Of a stretch of DNA of 64,000 nucleotides, positions 20,706-29,888 are shown piece after piece. The notes beneath the pieces were generated by a model. It was given only the letters and a program-made list of their open reading frames with translations, searched no databases and was not told the origin of the DNA. Source of the DNA: Neomegalonema perideroedes DSM 15528 (GTDB lineage Bacteria > Pseudomonadota > Alphaproteobacteria > Rhodobacterales > Rhodobacteraceae). The translations under genes and the position numbers were made by a program. The stretch is from assembly GCF_000374145.1 (NCBI RefSeq), contig NZ_KB893654.1, forward strand, positions 392,221 through 456,220, in the 5' to 3' direction. The stretch's first letter is position 1. Each line of letters opens with the position of its first letter.

Positions 20706-21917
20706 TTACAGGCGCTCGATGATGGTGGCGGCGCCCATGCCCGAGGCGACGCAGAGCGTGCAGAGCGCGGTTCCCTTGCCGCTGCGCTCCAGTTCGTCGA
20801 GCGCCGTGCCGATGATCATGGCGCCGGTCGCGCCCAGAGGATGGCCCATCGCCATGGCCCCGCCATTGACGTTGACCTTCGCCGGATCGACCTGAAAAGC
20901 CTGAAGGAAGCGCAGCACCACGGCGGCGAAGGCTTCGTTGACCTCGAAGAGATCGATGTCGCTGATCGACATGCCCGCCCGCGCGAGGATCTTCTCCGTC
21001 GCCGGAACCGGGCCGGTCAGCATGATGCTCGGGTCGGAGCCGACCTTGACGCTGCTGCGGATGCGGGCGCGCGGCTTGAGGCCGAGCTTTTCGCCGATCT
21101 CCTTGGAGCCGACGAGGATCGCCGCCGCGCCGTCCACCACGCCCGAGGAGTTCCCCGCGTGATGCACGTGGTTGATGCGCTCGATCTCGGGATATTTCAG
21201 CTGAAGCACGGCGTCGAAGCCGGGCATGACCTCGCCCTGCTCCTTGAAGCTGGGTTTCAGTCCGCCGAGGATCTCCAGCGTGGTGCCGGGACGAATGGTC
21301 TCGTCGCGGTCGAGGATGGTCACGCCGTTGACGTCCTTCACCGGAATGACGGATTTCGCGAAGCGGCCCTCGGCCCAAGCCTGGGCTGCGCGCTTATGGC
21401 TCTCCACGGCGAGGGCGTCGCAATCCTCGCGGCTGAAGCCGTATTTCGTGGCGATGAGATCCGCCGCCACGCCCTGAGGCGCGAAATAAGCCTTATAGGC
21501 CGAGATGGGATCCACCGCGAGGGCGAAGCCGTCCGAGCCCATCGGCACGCGGGACATCATCTCCACGCCGCCCGCGACGTAAAGCTCGCCGTCTCCGGCC
21601 TTGATCTGATTGGCCGCCAGATTCACCGCCTCGATGCCCGAGGCGCAGAAGCGGTTGATGTGCAGGCCTGGCGCGCGGTCGTGGTAATCGGCGTAGATGG
21701 CGGCGGTGCGGGCGACGTCCGCGCCCTGCTCGCCGACCGGGGCGACGCAGCCGAGGATCACGTCCTCGACCAGCGAGGTGTCGAGGCCGTTGCGGTCGCG
21801 CAGAGCCTTCAGCGTCGTGGCGGCGGCGTGCAAAGAGGTGACTTCATGCAAAGAGCCGTCGGATTTGCCCTTGCCGCGCGGCGTGCGCACGGAATCGTAG
21901 ATATAGGCCTCGGCCAT
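20706..21917 (-). CDS. fadA: Acetyl-CoA C-acyltransferase (3-ketoacyl-CoA thiolase)
   Basis: A 403-residue thiolase that cleaves 3-ketoacyl-CoA with CoA into acetyl-CoA and a shortened acyl-CoA. The nucleophilic cysteine lies in [11 protein letters not shown] near residue 90, the histidine loop in [15 protein letters not shown] near 350, and the second catalytic cysteine in [11 protein letters not shown] near 388. The stop is 12 bases before the fadB start, so the two subunits of the trifunctional complex are co-transcribed. AAGGAGAG precedes the ATG. Confidence 0.93.
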   Translation of the reverse strand: MAEAYIYDSVRTPRGKGKSDGSLHEVTSLHAAATTLKALRDRNGLDTSLVEDVILGCVAPVGEQGADVARTAAIYADYHDRAPGLHINRFCASGIEAVNLAANQIKAGDGELYVAGGVEMMSRVPMGSDGFALAVDPISAYKAYFAPQGVAADLIATKYGFSREDCDALAVESHKRAAQAWAEGRFAKSVIPVKDVNGVTILDRDETIRPGTTLEILGGLKPSFKEQGEVMPGFDAVLQLKYPEIERINHVHHAGNSSGVVDGAAAILVGSKEIGEKLGLKPRARIRSSVKVGSDPSIMLTGPVPATEKILARAGMSISDIDLFEVNEAFAAVVLRFLQAFQVDPAKVNVNGGAMAMGHPLGATGAMIIGTALDELERSGKGTALCTLCVASGMGAATIIERL

Positions 21918-21998
21918 AGGAATCTCTCCTTGGGGGAATGGGAGCGACCCCCGTCCGCGCGGCGAAGACGTGCGGCGGGCGGGGGCGAGGCGTGCAAC

Positions 21999-23792
21999 TT
22001 AAAAAGCGTCGTCGGCGAGCGCCATCAGCGGCGCCGAGCCGGTTTTGATCCGCGCGAGGCGGAAGGCGGTCTCGGGCGCCTGACGCTGCATGTAATAGCG
22101 GCCCGTGGCGAGCTTGGTCTCGTAAAAGGCCCTCTCGTCGGTCCCGGCGGCGAGCGCCGCCTTGGCCACGACCGCCGCCCGCGCCCAGACATAGGCGAGG
22201 CAGACATGGCCCATCAGATGCAGGAAGTCGGTGGAGCCCGCGGCGGCGTCGTTGGGGTTCTTCATGCCCTTCTCAAGGAAGAACATGAGCGCCTCCTGCA
22301 TGTCCTTGGAGGCCGCCTTGAGCGGATCGAGGAATTGCGCCTTCAGCTCTTCGTCGCCTTCGTTGGCCTTGAGGAAGGCTTTGATCTCGCCGATCAGGGC
22401 CTGCATGGCCGCGCCGCCCTTCTGAGGCAGCTTGCGTCCGATCAGATCCAGAGCCTGAACGCCGTTGGCGCCCTCGTAGATCATGGCGATGCGCGCGTCC
22501 CGGACGAATTGCGAGGCGCCCGTCTCCTCGATGTAGCCATGGCCGCCGAAGATCTGCTGCATGTCGACGGCGGTTTCAAAGCCCTTGTCGGTCAGGAAGC
22601 CCTTGACCACCGGAGTCAGCAAGGCGATGAGCAATCCGGCCTTTTCGCGCTCGACGGGGTCTTCATGGCGCTTTTCGGCGTCGATGAGGGTCGCCGCCCA
22701 GAGGAAGAAGAGCCTTCCGCCCTCGACGAAGCTTTTCGCCTCCATGAGCATCCGGCGCACGTCCGGATGCACCATGAGCGTGTCGGCGGGCTTGTCGGGC
22801 TCGACGGGGCCGGTCAGAGCGCGGCCTTGGCGGCGGTCCTTGGCGTAGGCGAGGGCGTGCTGATAGGCCGCCACGCCCTGCGAAAGTCCTTGCATGCCCA
22901 CCATGAGCCGCGCCTCGTTCATCATGGTGAACATGGCGTTGAGGCCCTTATGTTCGGCGCCCACGAGCCAGCCCGTCGCCTCGTCGTAATTCATGACGCA
23001 GGTCGAATTGCCGTGGATGCCCATCTTCTCCTCAAGCTTGCCGCAAGCGAGGCTGTTGCGGGCGCCCAAGGAGCCGTCGGCCTTCGGAATGAACTTCGGC
23101 ACGACGAAGAGCGAGATGCCCTTCACGCCCTCCGGCCCGCCGACGATGCGCGCCAGAACCAGATGGGCGATGTTCTCGGCGAGGTCGTGCTCGCCCGCCG
23201 AGATGAAGATCTTCTGGCCGGAGATCTTATAAGAGCCGTCGCCGTTGGGCTCGGCCTTGGTGCGCAAAAGCGCGAGATCCGTGCCGCAATGGGGCTCGGT
23301 GAGGTTCATCGTGCCGGTCCATTCGCCCGAGACGATCTTGGGCAAATAGAGGTTCTTCAGCTCCTCGGAGCCGTGGACGCTGATCGCCGAATACACGCCG
23401 TGGCTCAGGCCCGGATACATCATGAAGGCCATGGCGGCGGCGGACTGCATCTCGCCCACGGCGGAGTTCAGCACATAGGGCATGCCCTGTCCGCCATATT
23501 CCTCGGCGCAGTCGAGGCCCGTCCAGCCGCCCTCGCGCAGGGCGTTGAAGGCGGTCTTGAAGCTCTCGGGCGTGCGCACCACGCCGTTTTCAAGCTTCAG
23601 ATGGAGATGGTCGCTCTCGACGTTCAGCGGCGCGAGCAGGTCGCGGGCGATCTTGCCCGCCTCCTCCAGAACCGCGCCCGTGAGGTCTTCGGTCAGGTCG
23701 GGGTAGCCCGCGACCGAGCCCTGATCCTGCGTGCGCAGGACTTCATGCAGGGCGAATCGGAGATCGCGGAGGGGCGGCGCGTAATCGGCCAT
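21999..23792 (-). CDS. Acyl-CoA dehydrogenase (FAD, with extra C-terminal domain)
   Basis: A 597-residue flavoprotein that introduces the first double bond in acyl-CoA substrates. It is longer than the 380-residue classic enzymes and carries the extra C-terminal helical domain of the DmdC/FadE-like group. Signatures are [19 protein letters not shown] near 155-175 and [18 protein letters not shown] near 440, with the glutamate expected as catalytic base. DmdC acts on 3-methylmercaptopropionyl-CoA, but with fadA and fadB next to it general fatty acyl-CoA oxidation is at least as likely. The electron acceptor ETF is not in the window. Confidence 0.88.
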   Translation of the reverse strand: MADYAPPLRDLRFALHEVLRTQDQGSVAGYPDLTEDLTGAVLEEAGKIARDLLAPLNVESDHLHLKLENGVVRTPESFKTAFNALREGGWTGLDCAEEYGGQGMPYVLNSAVGEMQSAAAMAFMMYPGLSHGVYSAISVHGSEELKNLYLPKIVSGEWTGTMNLTEPHCGTDLALLRTKAEPNGDGSYKISGQKIFISAGEHDLAENIAHLVLARIVGGPEGVKGISLFVVPKFIPKADGSLGARNSLACGKLEEKMGIHGNSTCVMNYDEATGWLVGAEHKGLNAMFTMMNEARLMVGMQGLSQGVAAYQHALAYAKDRRQGRALTGPVEPDKPADTLMVHPDVRRMLMEAKSFVEGGRLFFLWAATLIDAEKRHEDPVEREKAGLLIALLTPVVKGFLTDKGFETAVDMQQIFGGHGYIEETGASQFVRDARIAMIYEGANGVQALDLIGRKLPQKGGAAMQALIGEIKAFLKANEGDEELKAQFLDPLKAASKDMQEALMFFLEKGMKNPNDAAAGSTDFLHLMGHVCLAYVWARAAVVAKAALAAGTDERAFYETKLATGRYYMQRQAPETAFRLARIKTGSAPLMALADDAF

Positions 23793-23898
23793 GGGTCTTC
23801 TCCCTGAGACGTTTTTTAGGCGCGCTGGGACGCGCGCTGATTTCGCGTTGGAGGCGCGGGCGGCCTGCGCCGCCCGGCGTCGTCGGCTCCGGGGGGCG

Positions 23899-24288
23899 TC
23901 AGCGCGCGCCGGAGCCCGAAATGGTGCGGCGGGCCTCGGCCATCTGAGCTTCCAGCTCGTCGATGGCTTCGGTCAGCTCGTCGCGCTGAGCGCGCATCAT
24001 CTCCAGCCGGGCGTCGGCCTTGACGAGCGTGGCGCTGAGCTGGCGCAGCCGATTCTCAGGCTGGCCGTGGTCGTAGAGGTCGAGCAGCTCGCGGATGTCC
24101 GCGAGGCTGAAGCCGAAGCGTTTGCCGCGCAGAATCAACTTCAGCCGCGCGCGGTCGCGCGGGGTGAAGCGGCGGCGCTCGCCTTCTCGGCCGGGGTGGA
24201 GCAGCCCTTTGGCTTCATAGAAGCGCAGGGTGCGCGGGGTGACCCCGAATTCGCGGCAAAGCGCCGTGATGGTGTAGATTTCGGTCAT
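23899..24288 (-). CDS. MerR-family transcriptional regulator of the acyl-CoA degradation operon
   Basis: A 129-residue regulator with the MerR winged helix-turn-helix ([24 protein letters not shown] at about 7-30, [15 protein letters not shown] near 39-53) and a C-terminal coiled coil (about 85-120) for dimerisation. It lacks the cysteines of metal-sensing members. It is the first gene of the operon with acyl-CoA dehydrogenase, fadA and fadB, and resembles LiuR-type regulators of branched-chain amino acid and fatty acid degradation. Two perfect palindromes 50-130 bases upstream are probable binding sites, so it likely controls its own operon. Confidence 0.85.
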   Translation of the reverse strand: MTEIYTITALCREFGVTPRTLRFYEAKGLLHPGREGERRRFTPRDRARLKLILRGKRFGFSLADIRELLDLYDHGQPENRLRQLSATLVKADARLEMMRAQRDELTEAIDELEAQMAEARRTISGSGAR

Positions 24289-24338
24289 GCGTAGCCTTGG
24301 CCGAAAGGAGGGGGGCGACGGATTCAGTCTTTCGTATT

Positions 24339-24354
24339 TTGACGTTTACGTCAA
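24339..24354. promoter_or_regulatory. Palindromic operator candidate 1 for the MerR regulator
   Basis: TTGACGT-TT-ACGTCAA is a perfect palindrome with a two-base centre, 51 bases upstream of the merR start. As far as I recall, LiuR-type MerR regulators of acyl-CoA degradation bind sites of this kind with an ACGT core; I could not check this. Confidence 0.6.
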
Positions 24355-24401
24355 CATGCTTCGCGGCGAAAACCCCCTTCTTAGGCGCGGTTCTTTCTCC
24401 G

Positions 24402-24414
24402 AACGTCAAACGTT
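24402..24414. promoter_or_regulatory. Palindromic operator candidate 2 for the MerR regulator
   Basis: AACGT-CAA-ACGTT is a perfect palindrome 48 bases after the first site and nearer the divergent gene at 24484. The shared ACGT core suggests the same regulator binds both. Confidence 0.45.
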
Positions 24415-24483
24415 AGAAGGTTTTTAAGGCGCTCAGGGTTACCTCATTTCCCGAAAGCTCCGCTCCGCAGACGGAACCCCGAC

Positions 24484-26193
24484 ATGACCGATCCGAACCG
24501 CGACCACCCGCCCGCCTCCGCACCTCAGCGCCATTTCGCGCATGAGGAGCCGGGGGTCGCGCCGGACGCCGCCGCTCTGGCGTTGCGCGACATGGCTCAA
24601 CGCCTCAAACGCACGGAGGAACGGTCGGAGAAGGCCTTTGGGGCCGTCGGCGACAATCTCCGTCGAATTCTAGCCCGCCTTGACGAGGTGGAGCGCAAGA
24701 TGGAGGCGGGAAACGGCTCTGCGGGCGCCGAATCCTCCGCGTCCTCCAGCGCGCAAACCGCCCAGATCGAGGCCTTAGCTCAGAGGCTTGAGGATATGTC
24801 CGACGCCTTAGCCGCCGCTTCGGGCGACATCGAATCGCTGCGCCGCCGCATCGAGCAGGGCGGGAGCTCTCCCGCCGCCGCCGAAGGCGCCGCAGGCGCC
24901 GCGCCGCCCAACGCCGAACTCATGCGCGCCCTCAACGCCAGACTGGAGCAGACCCGAGCCGAAGCCGCCCGCGCGGGCGGCTCGGCCGAACGCGCCGCCC
25001 GCGAGGCTCTGGCGCAGGCGGGCGAATCGAATCGGCGGGCGGACGAGGTCTCCGCCAAGCTGAGCCGGGCTTTGGCCAGCGTGGCCGCCCGCGTGGACGC
25101 CTTTGAGAAACGCGTGGCCGCGCCGCCGCCCGTCGGGGCCGCGCCTTTGGGCCTCGCCGCGTCGGGGCTGGCCTCTGCGCCGGGCGTCGCGCCCGCCTAT
25201 GAGCCGGGCTTCGAAGCGCCGGACGATTACGGACATAAGGACGTCGCGCCCTATGTGGCCCGCGTCGAGCGCGAGCTCGACGCCGCCGCTTCGCGGGGCT
25301 CCAATTTCTTCGACCGCATCGCCGCCGCCGCCGAAGCGCGCGTCAATGTGGGGCGCATGCCGCGCGCCAAGGAGAACGAAGGCTATGTGACGGATCGGGC
25401 CGCCGCGCAGCCCGCGCCGGAGCCCGCCCCCTATGAGCCGCCTCCCCCTCGCGCCGAACCCCGCGCCGAGGCTCCGCCGCCCCGGATGGACCCGCGCGCC
25501 GCGGTCGCCGCCGCCGCGGCGGCTCAGCCCCGCCGCGAGCCCGAGCCCGCGCCGCATGATCCGGCGATGGCGGAGGGCGACGAGGAGGCTTACGGCGTCG
25601 GCGATCTCGCGGTGGTGCCGGGCCGCAAGGCGAAATCGGCCAACGGACGCGCCGCCGCCAATCCCCGCAACGAATTCGACGCCGCCTTCTCCGACGAGGA
25701 GGAGGCCGCCGCCGACGTGAGCGTGGGCGATTTGCGCAATCGTCTGCGCAGCGCGCCCTCCGCCCCCGCCGAAGCGGGCGAGGAGGAGAAAGGCCGCGGA
25801 CGCCGCGGCAAGGCCAGACCCGCGAAGCCCGCCAAAGCCGCCGCCGCCGCCGTCGAGGCGGAGGAGGAGGCGCCCAAGAAGCGCGGCGGCCTTTTCGGCT
25901 TTCTGAAGCGCGGCAAGGCCAAGGACGAAGACGAGGAGCATGAAGAGGAGGAGGCGCCCGCGCCGCGCGGCCGGAAAGCCGCGAAGGCCGCGCCGCCCGT
26001 CGGCAAACGCCTGCGCGCCGCCGATAAGGCCGCCCTCGACGCCTTCGACGAGGATCTCGACGAGGATGAAGAAGAGGATTGGGAGGACGAGGTGTCGCGC
26101 GGACGCGGCAAACGGCTCCTCGTTCTGCTCGCCTTGCTGCTGCTCGCGGCGGCGGCCGGCTTCGTCCTGATGAAGATGCGGGGCGGCGCCTGA
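24484..26193 (+). CDS. Large acidic, disordered protein with a C-terminal membrane anchor, function unknown
   Basis: A 569-residue protein I do not recognise. Residues 30-75 (LALRDMAQRLKRTEERSEKA...) and 90-210 are heptad-rich and probably coiled coil. Residues 230-520 are low-complexity alanine, proline, glutamate and arginine with repeated acidic blocks (DEDEEHEEEE, DEDLDEDEEEDWEDE). A single hydrophobic helix (LLVLLALLLLAAAAGFVLM) ends the chain, preceded by RGRGKR, so a tail-anchored protein with its bulk in the cytoplasm is the simplest topology. The ribosome-binding site is weak. It is divergent from the merR operon and followed by a strong terminator, so it is a single-gene unit. Confidence 0.7.
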   Translation: MTDPNRDHPPASAPQRHFAHEEPGVAPDAAALALRDMAQRLKRTEERSEKAFGAVGDNLRRILARLDEVERKMEAGNGSAGAESSASSSAQTAQIEALAQRLEDMSDALAAASGDIESLRRRIEQGGSSPAAAEGAAGAAPPNAELMRALNARLEQTRAEAARAGGSAERAAREALAQAGESNRRADEVSAKLSRALASVAARVDAFEKRVAAPPPVGAAPLGLAASGLASAPGVAPAYEPGFEAPDDYGHKDVAPYVARVERELDAAASRGSNFFDRIAAAAEARVNVGRMPRAKENEGYVTDRAAAQPAPEPAPYEPPPPRAEPRAEAPPPRMDPRAAVAAAAAAQPRREPEPAPHDPAMAEGDEEAYGVGDLAVVPGRKAKSANGRAAANPRNEFDAAFSDEEEAAADVSVGDLRNRLRSAPSAPAEAGEEEKGRGRRGKARPAKPAKAAAAAVEAEEEAPKKRGGLFGFLKRGKAKDEDEEHEEEEAPAPRGRKAAKAAPPVGKRLRAADKAALDAFDEDLDEDEEEDWEDEVSRGRGKRLLVLLALLLLAAAAGFVLMKMRGGA

Positions 26194-26230
26194 GCGCCTC
26201 CCCAGCCCCTTGAGGACGCCCAAAGGAAAA

Positions 26231-26260
26231 CCCCCGCCGAGAAGCTCGGCGGGGGTTTTT
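26231..26260. terminator. Strong rho-independent terminator
   Basis: CCCCCGCCGAG (26231-26241) pairs perfectly with CTCGGCGGGGG (26245-26255) and is followed by five T. Four A on the other side let it also stop transcription of the minus-strand lipoprotein gene. Confidence 0.92.
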
Positions 26261-26323
26261 CGCGTTTCGTCCGATCCTGAGGAAGCGCCCGGCCGCCCCT
26301 AAGGGCCGCCGGGCCGCGCCGGA

Positions 26324-26818
26324 TCAGCTGCTGACGGTGCGCCAGTCGCCGTTGTCCTGCTTGCACATGGTGCCGCTGTCGGTGAAGGGCTGGCCCTGAG
26401 CGGTGTAGATCTGGTGCTGGTAGTTGGTGCAGAGACGACCATATTGGTCGTGGAAATACTGCGGCGCCGGGGTGAAGGTGCCGCGGGCGCCCGTCTCCGG
26501 GTTGCTCCAGGTGGTGGCCTGGCGCGTCTCCAGAGACTGCAGCGCGGTGTTCTGCGCGTAGACCTGATCCTGCTGGCTCAGATGCTGGCCGATCTGATTG
26601 CCGAGCACGCCGCCGATCAGAACGCCCGCGAGCGTCGCGACGGTGCGGCCGCGGCCGCCGCCGAACTGGTTGCCGATCAGGCCGCCGGCGACCGCGCCGC
26701 CCAAGGTGCCGAGGGCGGCGCCGCCGCCGGTGCTGCCGCCGCCGCCGTAGCCGGTGTTCTGGCAAGCCGCGAGGGAGCCGGCCAACAGGAGGGCGGCGGG
26801 AATGCGAAGGCGCTTCAT
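26324..26818 (-). CDS. 17-kDa surface-antigen-like glycine-zipper lipoprotein
   Basis: A 164-residue predicted outer-membrane lipoprotein. The lipobox is LAAC at the end of a typical signal peptide. A glycine-zipper segment GGAVAGGLIGNQFGGGRGRT... with a second AGVLIGGVLGNQIGQ spans about 38-78 and probably inserts in or lies on a membrane. The C-terminal part has two cysteines and the NPETGARGTFTPAPQY / CKQDNGDWRTVS pattern of the rickettsial 17-kDa antigen family. GGAGAG before ATG 26818 supports this start over the ATG at 26833. It is convergent with the upstream gene across a shared terminator. Confidence 0.85.
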   Translation of the reverse strand: MKRLRIPAALLLAGSLAACQNTGYGGGGSTGGGAALGTLGGAVAGGLIGNQFGGGRGRTVATLAGVLIGGVLGNQIGQHLSQQDQVYAQNTALQSLETRQATTWSNPETGARGTFTPAPQYFHDQYGRLCTNYQHQIYTAQGQPFTDSGTMCKQDNGDWRTVSS

Positions 26819-27004
26819 GTGGCGTCTCTCCATCCATATAAGAAGGGAGCGGGAGGCGAATCGCGTCCGGGGCCCAGAGCCCGCATCGCAACAAGGAACC
26901 CCGCGTCACCTCGAAACTTCGTCAAAGGCGCGAGGGCCCAGCTCAGAGATAGGCCGGAATTCCCGCGCGCCTTGGGGATATAAGCTTTTCAAAGGTCCGA
27001 TTCA

Positions 27005-27709
27005 ATGCGTGCAAAGGATGGTTTCGCCGGGACTGCCGGGACTCTCGTTGAAACGGGGGGCGTTGAAACGGGAGGCGCTGAAACGGGAGGCGCTGAAACG
27101 GGAGGTCTGGATCTCGCGGCCGATCCCTTCGATCTGGCGCGCGGATGGCTGGAGGAGGCCGCCGGGGCCGAAATCAACGATCCGAACGCCATAGCCCTCG
27201 CCACCGTGGATTCCGGAGGGCTGCCCAACGTCCGCATGGTGCTGCTCAAGGAGATCGACGGAAAAGGCGCGGCGGGAGGCTTCGTCTTCTACACCAACGC
27301 CGAAAGCGCCAAAGGCGCGGAGCTTCTGGGGCAGGGCAAGGCCGCCTTCGTCGCCCATTGGAAGAGCCTGCGGCGGCAAGTCCGGGCGCGGGGGCTCGTC
27401 GAGCGGGTTTCGCCCGAGGAATCCGACGCTTATTTCCGGAGCCGCGCCTATCAAAGCCGCATCGGCGCTTGGGCCTCGCGGCAGTCGCGGCCTCTAGAGT
27501 CGCGGGCGGCGCTGATCGCCGAAGCCGAGCGCTACGCCGCGCTTTATCCGGAGAATCCGCCGCGTCCGCCTTATTGGGGCGGCTTCCGCCTCCGGCCTCT
27601 GGAGATCGAGCTCTGGCGCGACGGCGAATTCCGGCTGCACGACCGCTTCCTCTGGCGGCGGGAGTCCGTCGATTCCGGGGAGTGGCGCGCGACGCGGCTG
27701 AATCCCTGA
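27005..27709 (+). CDS. pdxH: Pyridoxamine 5'-phosphate oxidase
   Basis: A 234-residue FMN enzyme that oxidises pyridoxine or pyridoxamine 5'-phosphate to pyridoxal 5'-phosphate. Core motifs are [11 protein letters not shown] near 76-86, [16 protein letters not shown] near 91-106, [16 protein letters not shown] near 115-130, [12 protein letters not shown] near 148-160 and the C-terminal [10 protein letters not shown]. The first 35 residues are unusual: four in-frame (V/A)ETGG repeats encoded by a 15-base DNA repeat. The usual start of the family aligns near residue 36, so either the repeat extends a normal N-terminus or translation starts later. AAAGG precedes ATG 27005. Confidence 0.93.
   Translation: MRAKDGFAGTAGTLVETGGVETGGAETGGAETGGLDLAADPFDLARGWLEEAAGAEINDPNAIALATVDSGGLPNVRMVLLKEIDGKGAAGGFVFYTNAESAKGAELLGQGKAAFVAHWKSLRRQVRARGLVERVSPEESDAYFRSRAYQSRIGAWASRQSRPLESRAALIAEAERYAALYPENPPRPPYWGGFRLRPLEIELWRDGEFRLHDRFLWRRESVDSGEWRATRLNP
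27047..27106 (+). repeat. 15-bp tandem repeat, four copies, inside pdxH
   Basis: Units start at 27047, 27062, 27077 and 27092 and share the core TGAAACGGG; they differ at one to three positions. In the pdxH frame each encodes (V/A)ETGG. Changes in copy number would keep the frame. Confidence 0.9.
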
Positions 27710-27747
27710 GGGCTCCGCCCCTCCCCGCGACCCCCCGAAAGCCGGAG

Positions 27748-27780
27748 GCCGCCTTGCTGGAAGGCGGCTTTCTTTCTTTT
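27748..27780 (+). terminator. Rho-independent terminator after pdxH
   Basis: GCCGCCTT (27748-27755) pairs with AAGGCGGC (27761-27768) around GCTGG and is followed by a long T-rich tail (TTTCTTTCTTTT). Confidence 0.85.
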
Positions 27781-27820
27781 CCCCGCCCGATATGATCGGT
27801 CGCTTCAGGAGACTCTCCCT

Positions 27821-28573
27821 ATGTCCGATCCGGCCTCCAACGCTCCGCAAAAGATTCTGCTGCTCACCGGCGCCAGCCGCGGCATCGGCCACGCCACGGT
27901 GAAGCGTTTTTCTTCGGCGGGCTGGCGGGTGATCGCCTGCTCGCGCCACGCCGTGCCTGAAGACTGTCCTTGGGCGCAGGGCGCCGAAGACCATGTTCAG
28001 GTCGATCTCGGCGATCCCGCCGACACGCTCCGCGCGGTCGAGGACATCCGCCGCCGTCTGCCGCATGGGCGGCTCGACGCTCTGGTGAACAACGCCGGAA
28101 TCTCGCCCAAAGGTCCGGGCGGGGCGCGGCTCGACACGATTTCGACCGAAATCGACCTCTGGAAGCAGGTGTTTCAGGTCAACCTCTTCGCGCCGGTGAT
28201 GCTGGCGCGCGGACTTCTGCCGGAATTGCGCGAAGCCAAGGGCGCGGTGGTCAACGTGACCTCCATCGCGGGCAGCCGGGTGCACCCCTTCGCGGGGGCC
28301 GCCTACGCCACCTCCAAGGCGGGGCTGGCGCGGCTGACCCGCGAGATGGCTTCCGATTTCGGCCCGCACGGCGTGCGGGTCAACGCCATAGCCCCCGGCG
28401 AGATCGACACCGCGATCCTCTCGCCGGGGACTGAAAAGCTCATCGCCGAGATCCCCTTGCGCCGCCTCGGACGGCCCGAGGAGGTCGCTCGGACGATTTA
28501 TTATCTCTGCACCTCGGAAAGCGCCTACGTCACGGGCGCCGAGATCGAAATCAACGGCGGACAACATGTCTGA
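27821..28573 (+). CDS. Short-chain dehydrogenase/reductase (SDR)
   Basis: A 250-residue NAD(P)-dependent oxidoreductase of the classical SDR family. The cofactor loop TGASRGIG is at 16-23, NNAG at 90-93, and the catalytic triad is Ser148, Tyr162 and Lys166 (YATSK). The tail VTGAEIEINGGQHV matches ketoreductase-type members. CAGGAG precedes the ATG. Its stop overlaps the start of the following transporter by eight bases, so the two form an operon. The substrate cannot be deduced. Confidence 0.88.
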   Translation: MSDPASNAPQKILLLTGASRGIGHATVKRFSSAGWRVIACSRHAVPEDCPWAQGAEDHVQVDLGDPADTLRAVEDIRRRLPHGRLDALVNNAGISPKGPGGARLDTISTEIDLWKQVFQVNLFAPVMLARGLLPELREAKGAVVNVTSIAGSRVHPFAGAAYATSKAGLARLTREMASDFGPHGVRVNAIAPGEIDTAILSPGTEKLIAEIPLRRLGRPEEVARTIYYLCTSESAYVTGAEIEINGGQHV

Positions 28574-29813
28574 AGCGACTTCAGGCGGAGCGGAGGGCTT
28601 CGCGCCTTCTCCCGCGCCCAATTCTTCCGTTCCCCATCCTTCGGCTCCGGGGCTGGCGATGCCGGTTCTGGGCGCCATGGCGGCGGGCCATTTCCTCAAC
28701 GATCTGATTCAGGCCGTCGTTCCGGCGGCCTATCCGATGATCCAGCGCGATTATGGTCTGGACTACGCCCAGATCGGCGTGCTGACCATGGCCTATCAGT
28801 TCACGGCCTCGCTGCTTCAGCCGGCGGTGGGCTTCCTCACCGACCGGCGTCCGGCGGATTGGGCTTTGCCCGCCGCCATGCTGTTTTCGCTGGCGGGTCT
28901 TCTGGCTCTGGCCTTCGTCCAGAGCTATGAGGCGCTTTTCGCGGCGGTGCTGCTGGTGGGGATCGGCTCCTCGATCTTCCATCCCGAGGCCGCGCGGCTG
29001 ACCCGCATGGCGGCGGGCAAGCGCCTGAGCTTCGCGCAATCGGTGTTTCAGCTCGGGGGCTATTCGGGCACGGCCATGGGGCCTTTGCTGGTGGCCTTCC
29101 TCGTGACGCCCTACAGCTTGTCCCGCGCGCTGTGGTTCGTTCCGCTGGCGGCGATCGGCTTCGGGATTCTGATCCTCGGCGTGAAATGGGGCAAGGAGCG
29201 CCTGCGCGCCCACGCCGCCGCCCGCAAGACGCTCAAGGCGGCGCATGACTTCTCTCCGGCGAAGGTCTGGGGCACGCTCGGGATTCTGGCGATCCTCGTC
29301 TTCGCCTCCAACGCCTATTCGGCGGTGCTCTCGAATTTCTACACCTTCTTCCTGATCGAGAAGTTCCACGTCTCCATCAAGACCTCGCAGATTCTGCTGT
29401 TCCTCTTCGCGGCGGCGGTGGCGGCGGGAGTCTTCTTCGGCGGGCTGATCGGCGACCGCATCGGGCGCCGCAGGCTGGCGATCTTCTCGATTCTGGGGGC
29501 GGCGCCTCTGGCTCTGGCCTTGCCGCATGTCCCGCTGGTCCCCGCCGTGCTGCTGAGCATGGGCGTGGGCGCGCTGATCGCTTCGGCCTTCCCCTCCATC
29601 GTGGTGATGGCTCAGGAGCTTCTGCCGCGCCATGTCGGCTTGGTGACGGGCGGATTCTTCGGCCTGATGTTCGGCGTGGGCGGCATCGCGGCGGCGGCCT
29701 TCGGCGGCTACGCCGACACGCATGGCGTGGTCCAGACCTTCCAGATGGCCGGGCTGATTCCCCTGCTCGGCGTCTTCGGCTTCCTGCTGCCGCGGATCGG
29801 CGAGACCCGCTGA
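28566..29813 (+). CDS. MFS transporter, fosmidomycin-resistance (Fsr)-like
   Basis: A 415-residue major-facilitator membrane protein with about twelve hydrophobic segments and a proline- and alanine-rich N-terminus of 35 residues. HFLNDLIQAVVPAAYPMI in the first helix and the loop GDRIGRRRLAIFSILG between helices are typical of the Fsr branch, whose known member exports fosmidomycin. Here the natural substrate is unknown. It overlaps the SDR gene by eight bases, so a link between the reductase product and export is possible but only inferred. Confidence 0.85.
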   Translation: MSEATSGGAEGFAPSPAPNSSVPHPSAPGLAMPVLGAMAAGHFLNDLIQAVVPAAYPMIQRDYGLDYAQIGVLTMAYQFTASLLQPAVGFLTDRRPADWALPAAMLFSLAGLLALAFVQSYEALFAAVLLVGIGSSIFHPEAARLTRMAAGKRLSFAQSVFQLGGYSGTAMGPLLVAFLVTPYSLSRALWFVPLAAIGFGILILGVKWGKERLRAHAAARKTLKAAHDFSPAKVWGTLGILAILVFASNAYSAVLSNFYTFFLIEKFHVSIKTSQILLFLFAAAVAAGVFFGGLIGDRIGRRRLAIFSILGAAPLALALPHVPLVPAVLLSMGVGALIASAFPSIVVMAQELLPRHVGLVTGGFFGLMFGVGGIAAAAFGGYADTHGVVQTFQMAGLIPLLGVFGFLLPRIGETR

Positions 29814-29830
29814 TCCCCTCCCGTCTTTAC

Positions 29831-29865
29831 AACCGGGCGCGAAAAGCGCAGTTCTGCGCCCGGTT
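29831..29865. promoter_or_regulatory. Long hairpin between the MFS gene and ilvA
   Basis: AACCGGGCGC (29831-29840) pairs perfectly with GCGCCCGGTT (29856-29865). There is no T-run after it, and it ends 23 bases before the threonine dehydratase start, so it could be a terminator of the upstream operon or a leader structure. Confidence 0.5.
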
Positions 29866-29888
29866 CCGAACATCCAAGGCCCTATGCA

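Noticed and set aside
19296..23807. A 1503-residue open frame on the plus strand
   Set aside because: It runs opposite to fadB, fadA and the acyl-CoA dehydrogenase, all certain by motif. High GC with few stop codons in the opposing frame explains its length; the translation is histidine-, aspartate- and arginine-rich without any motif.
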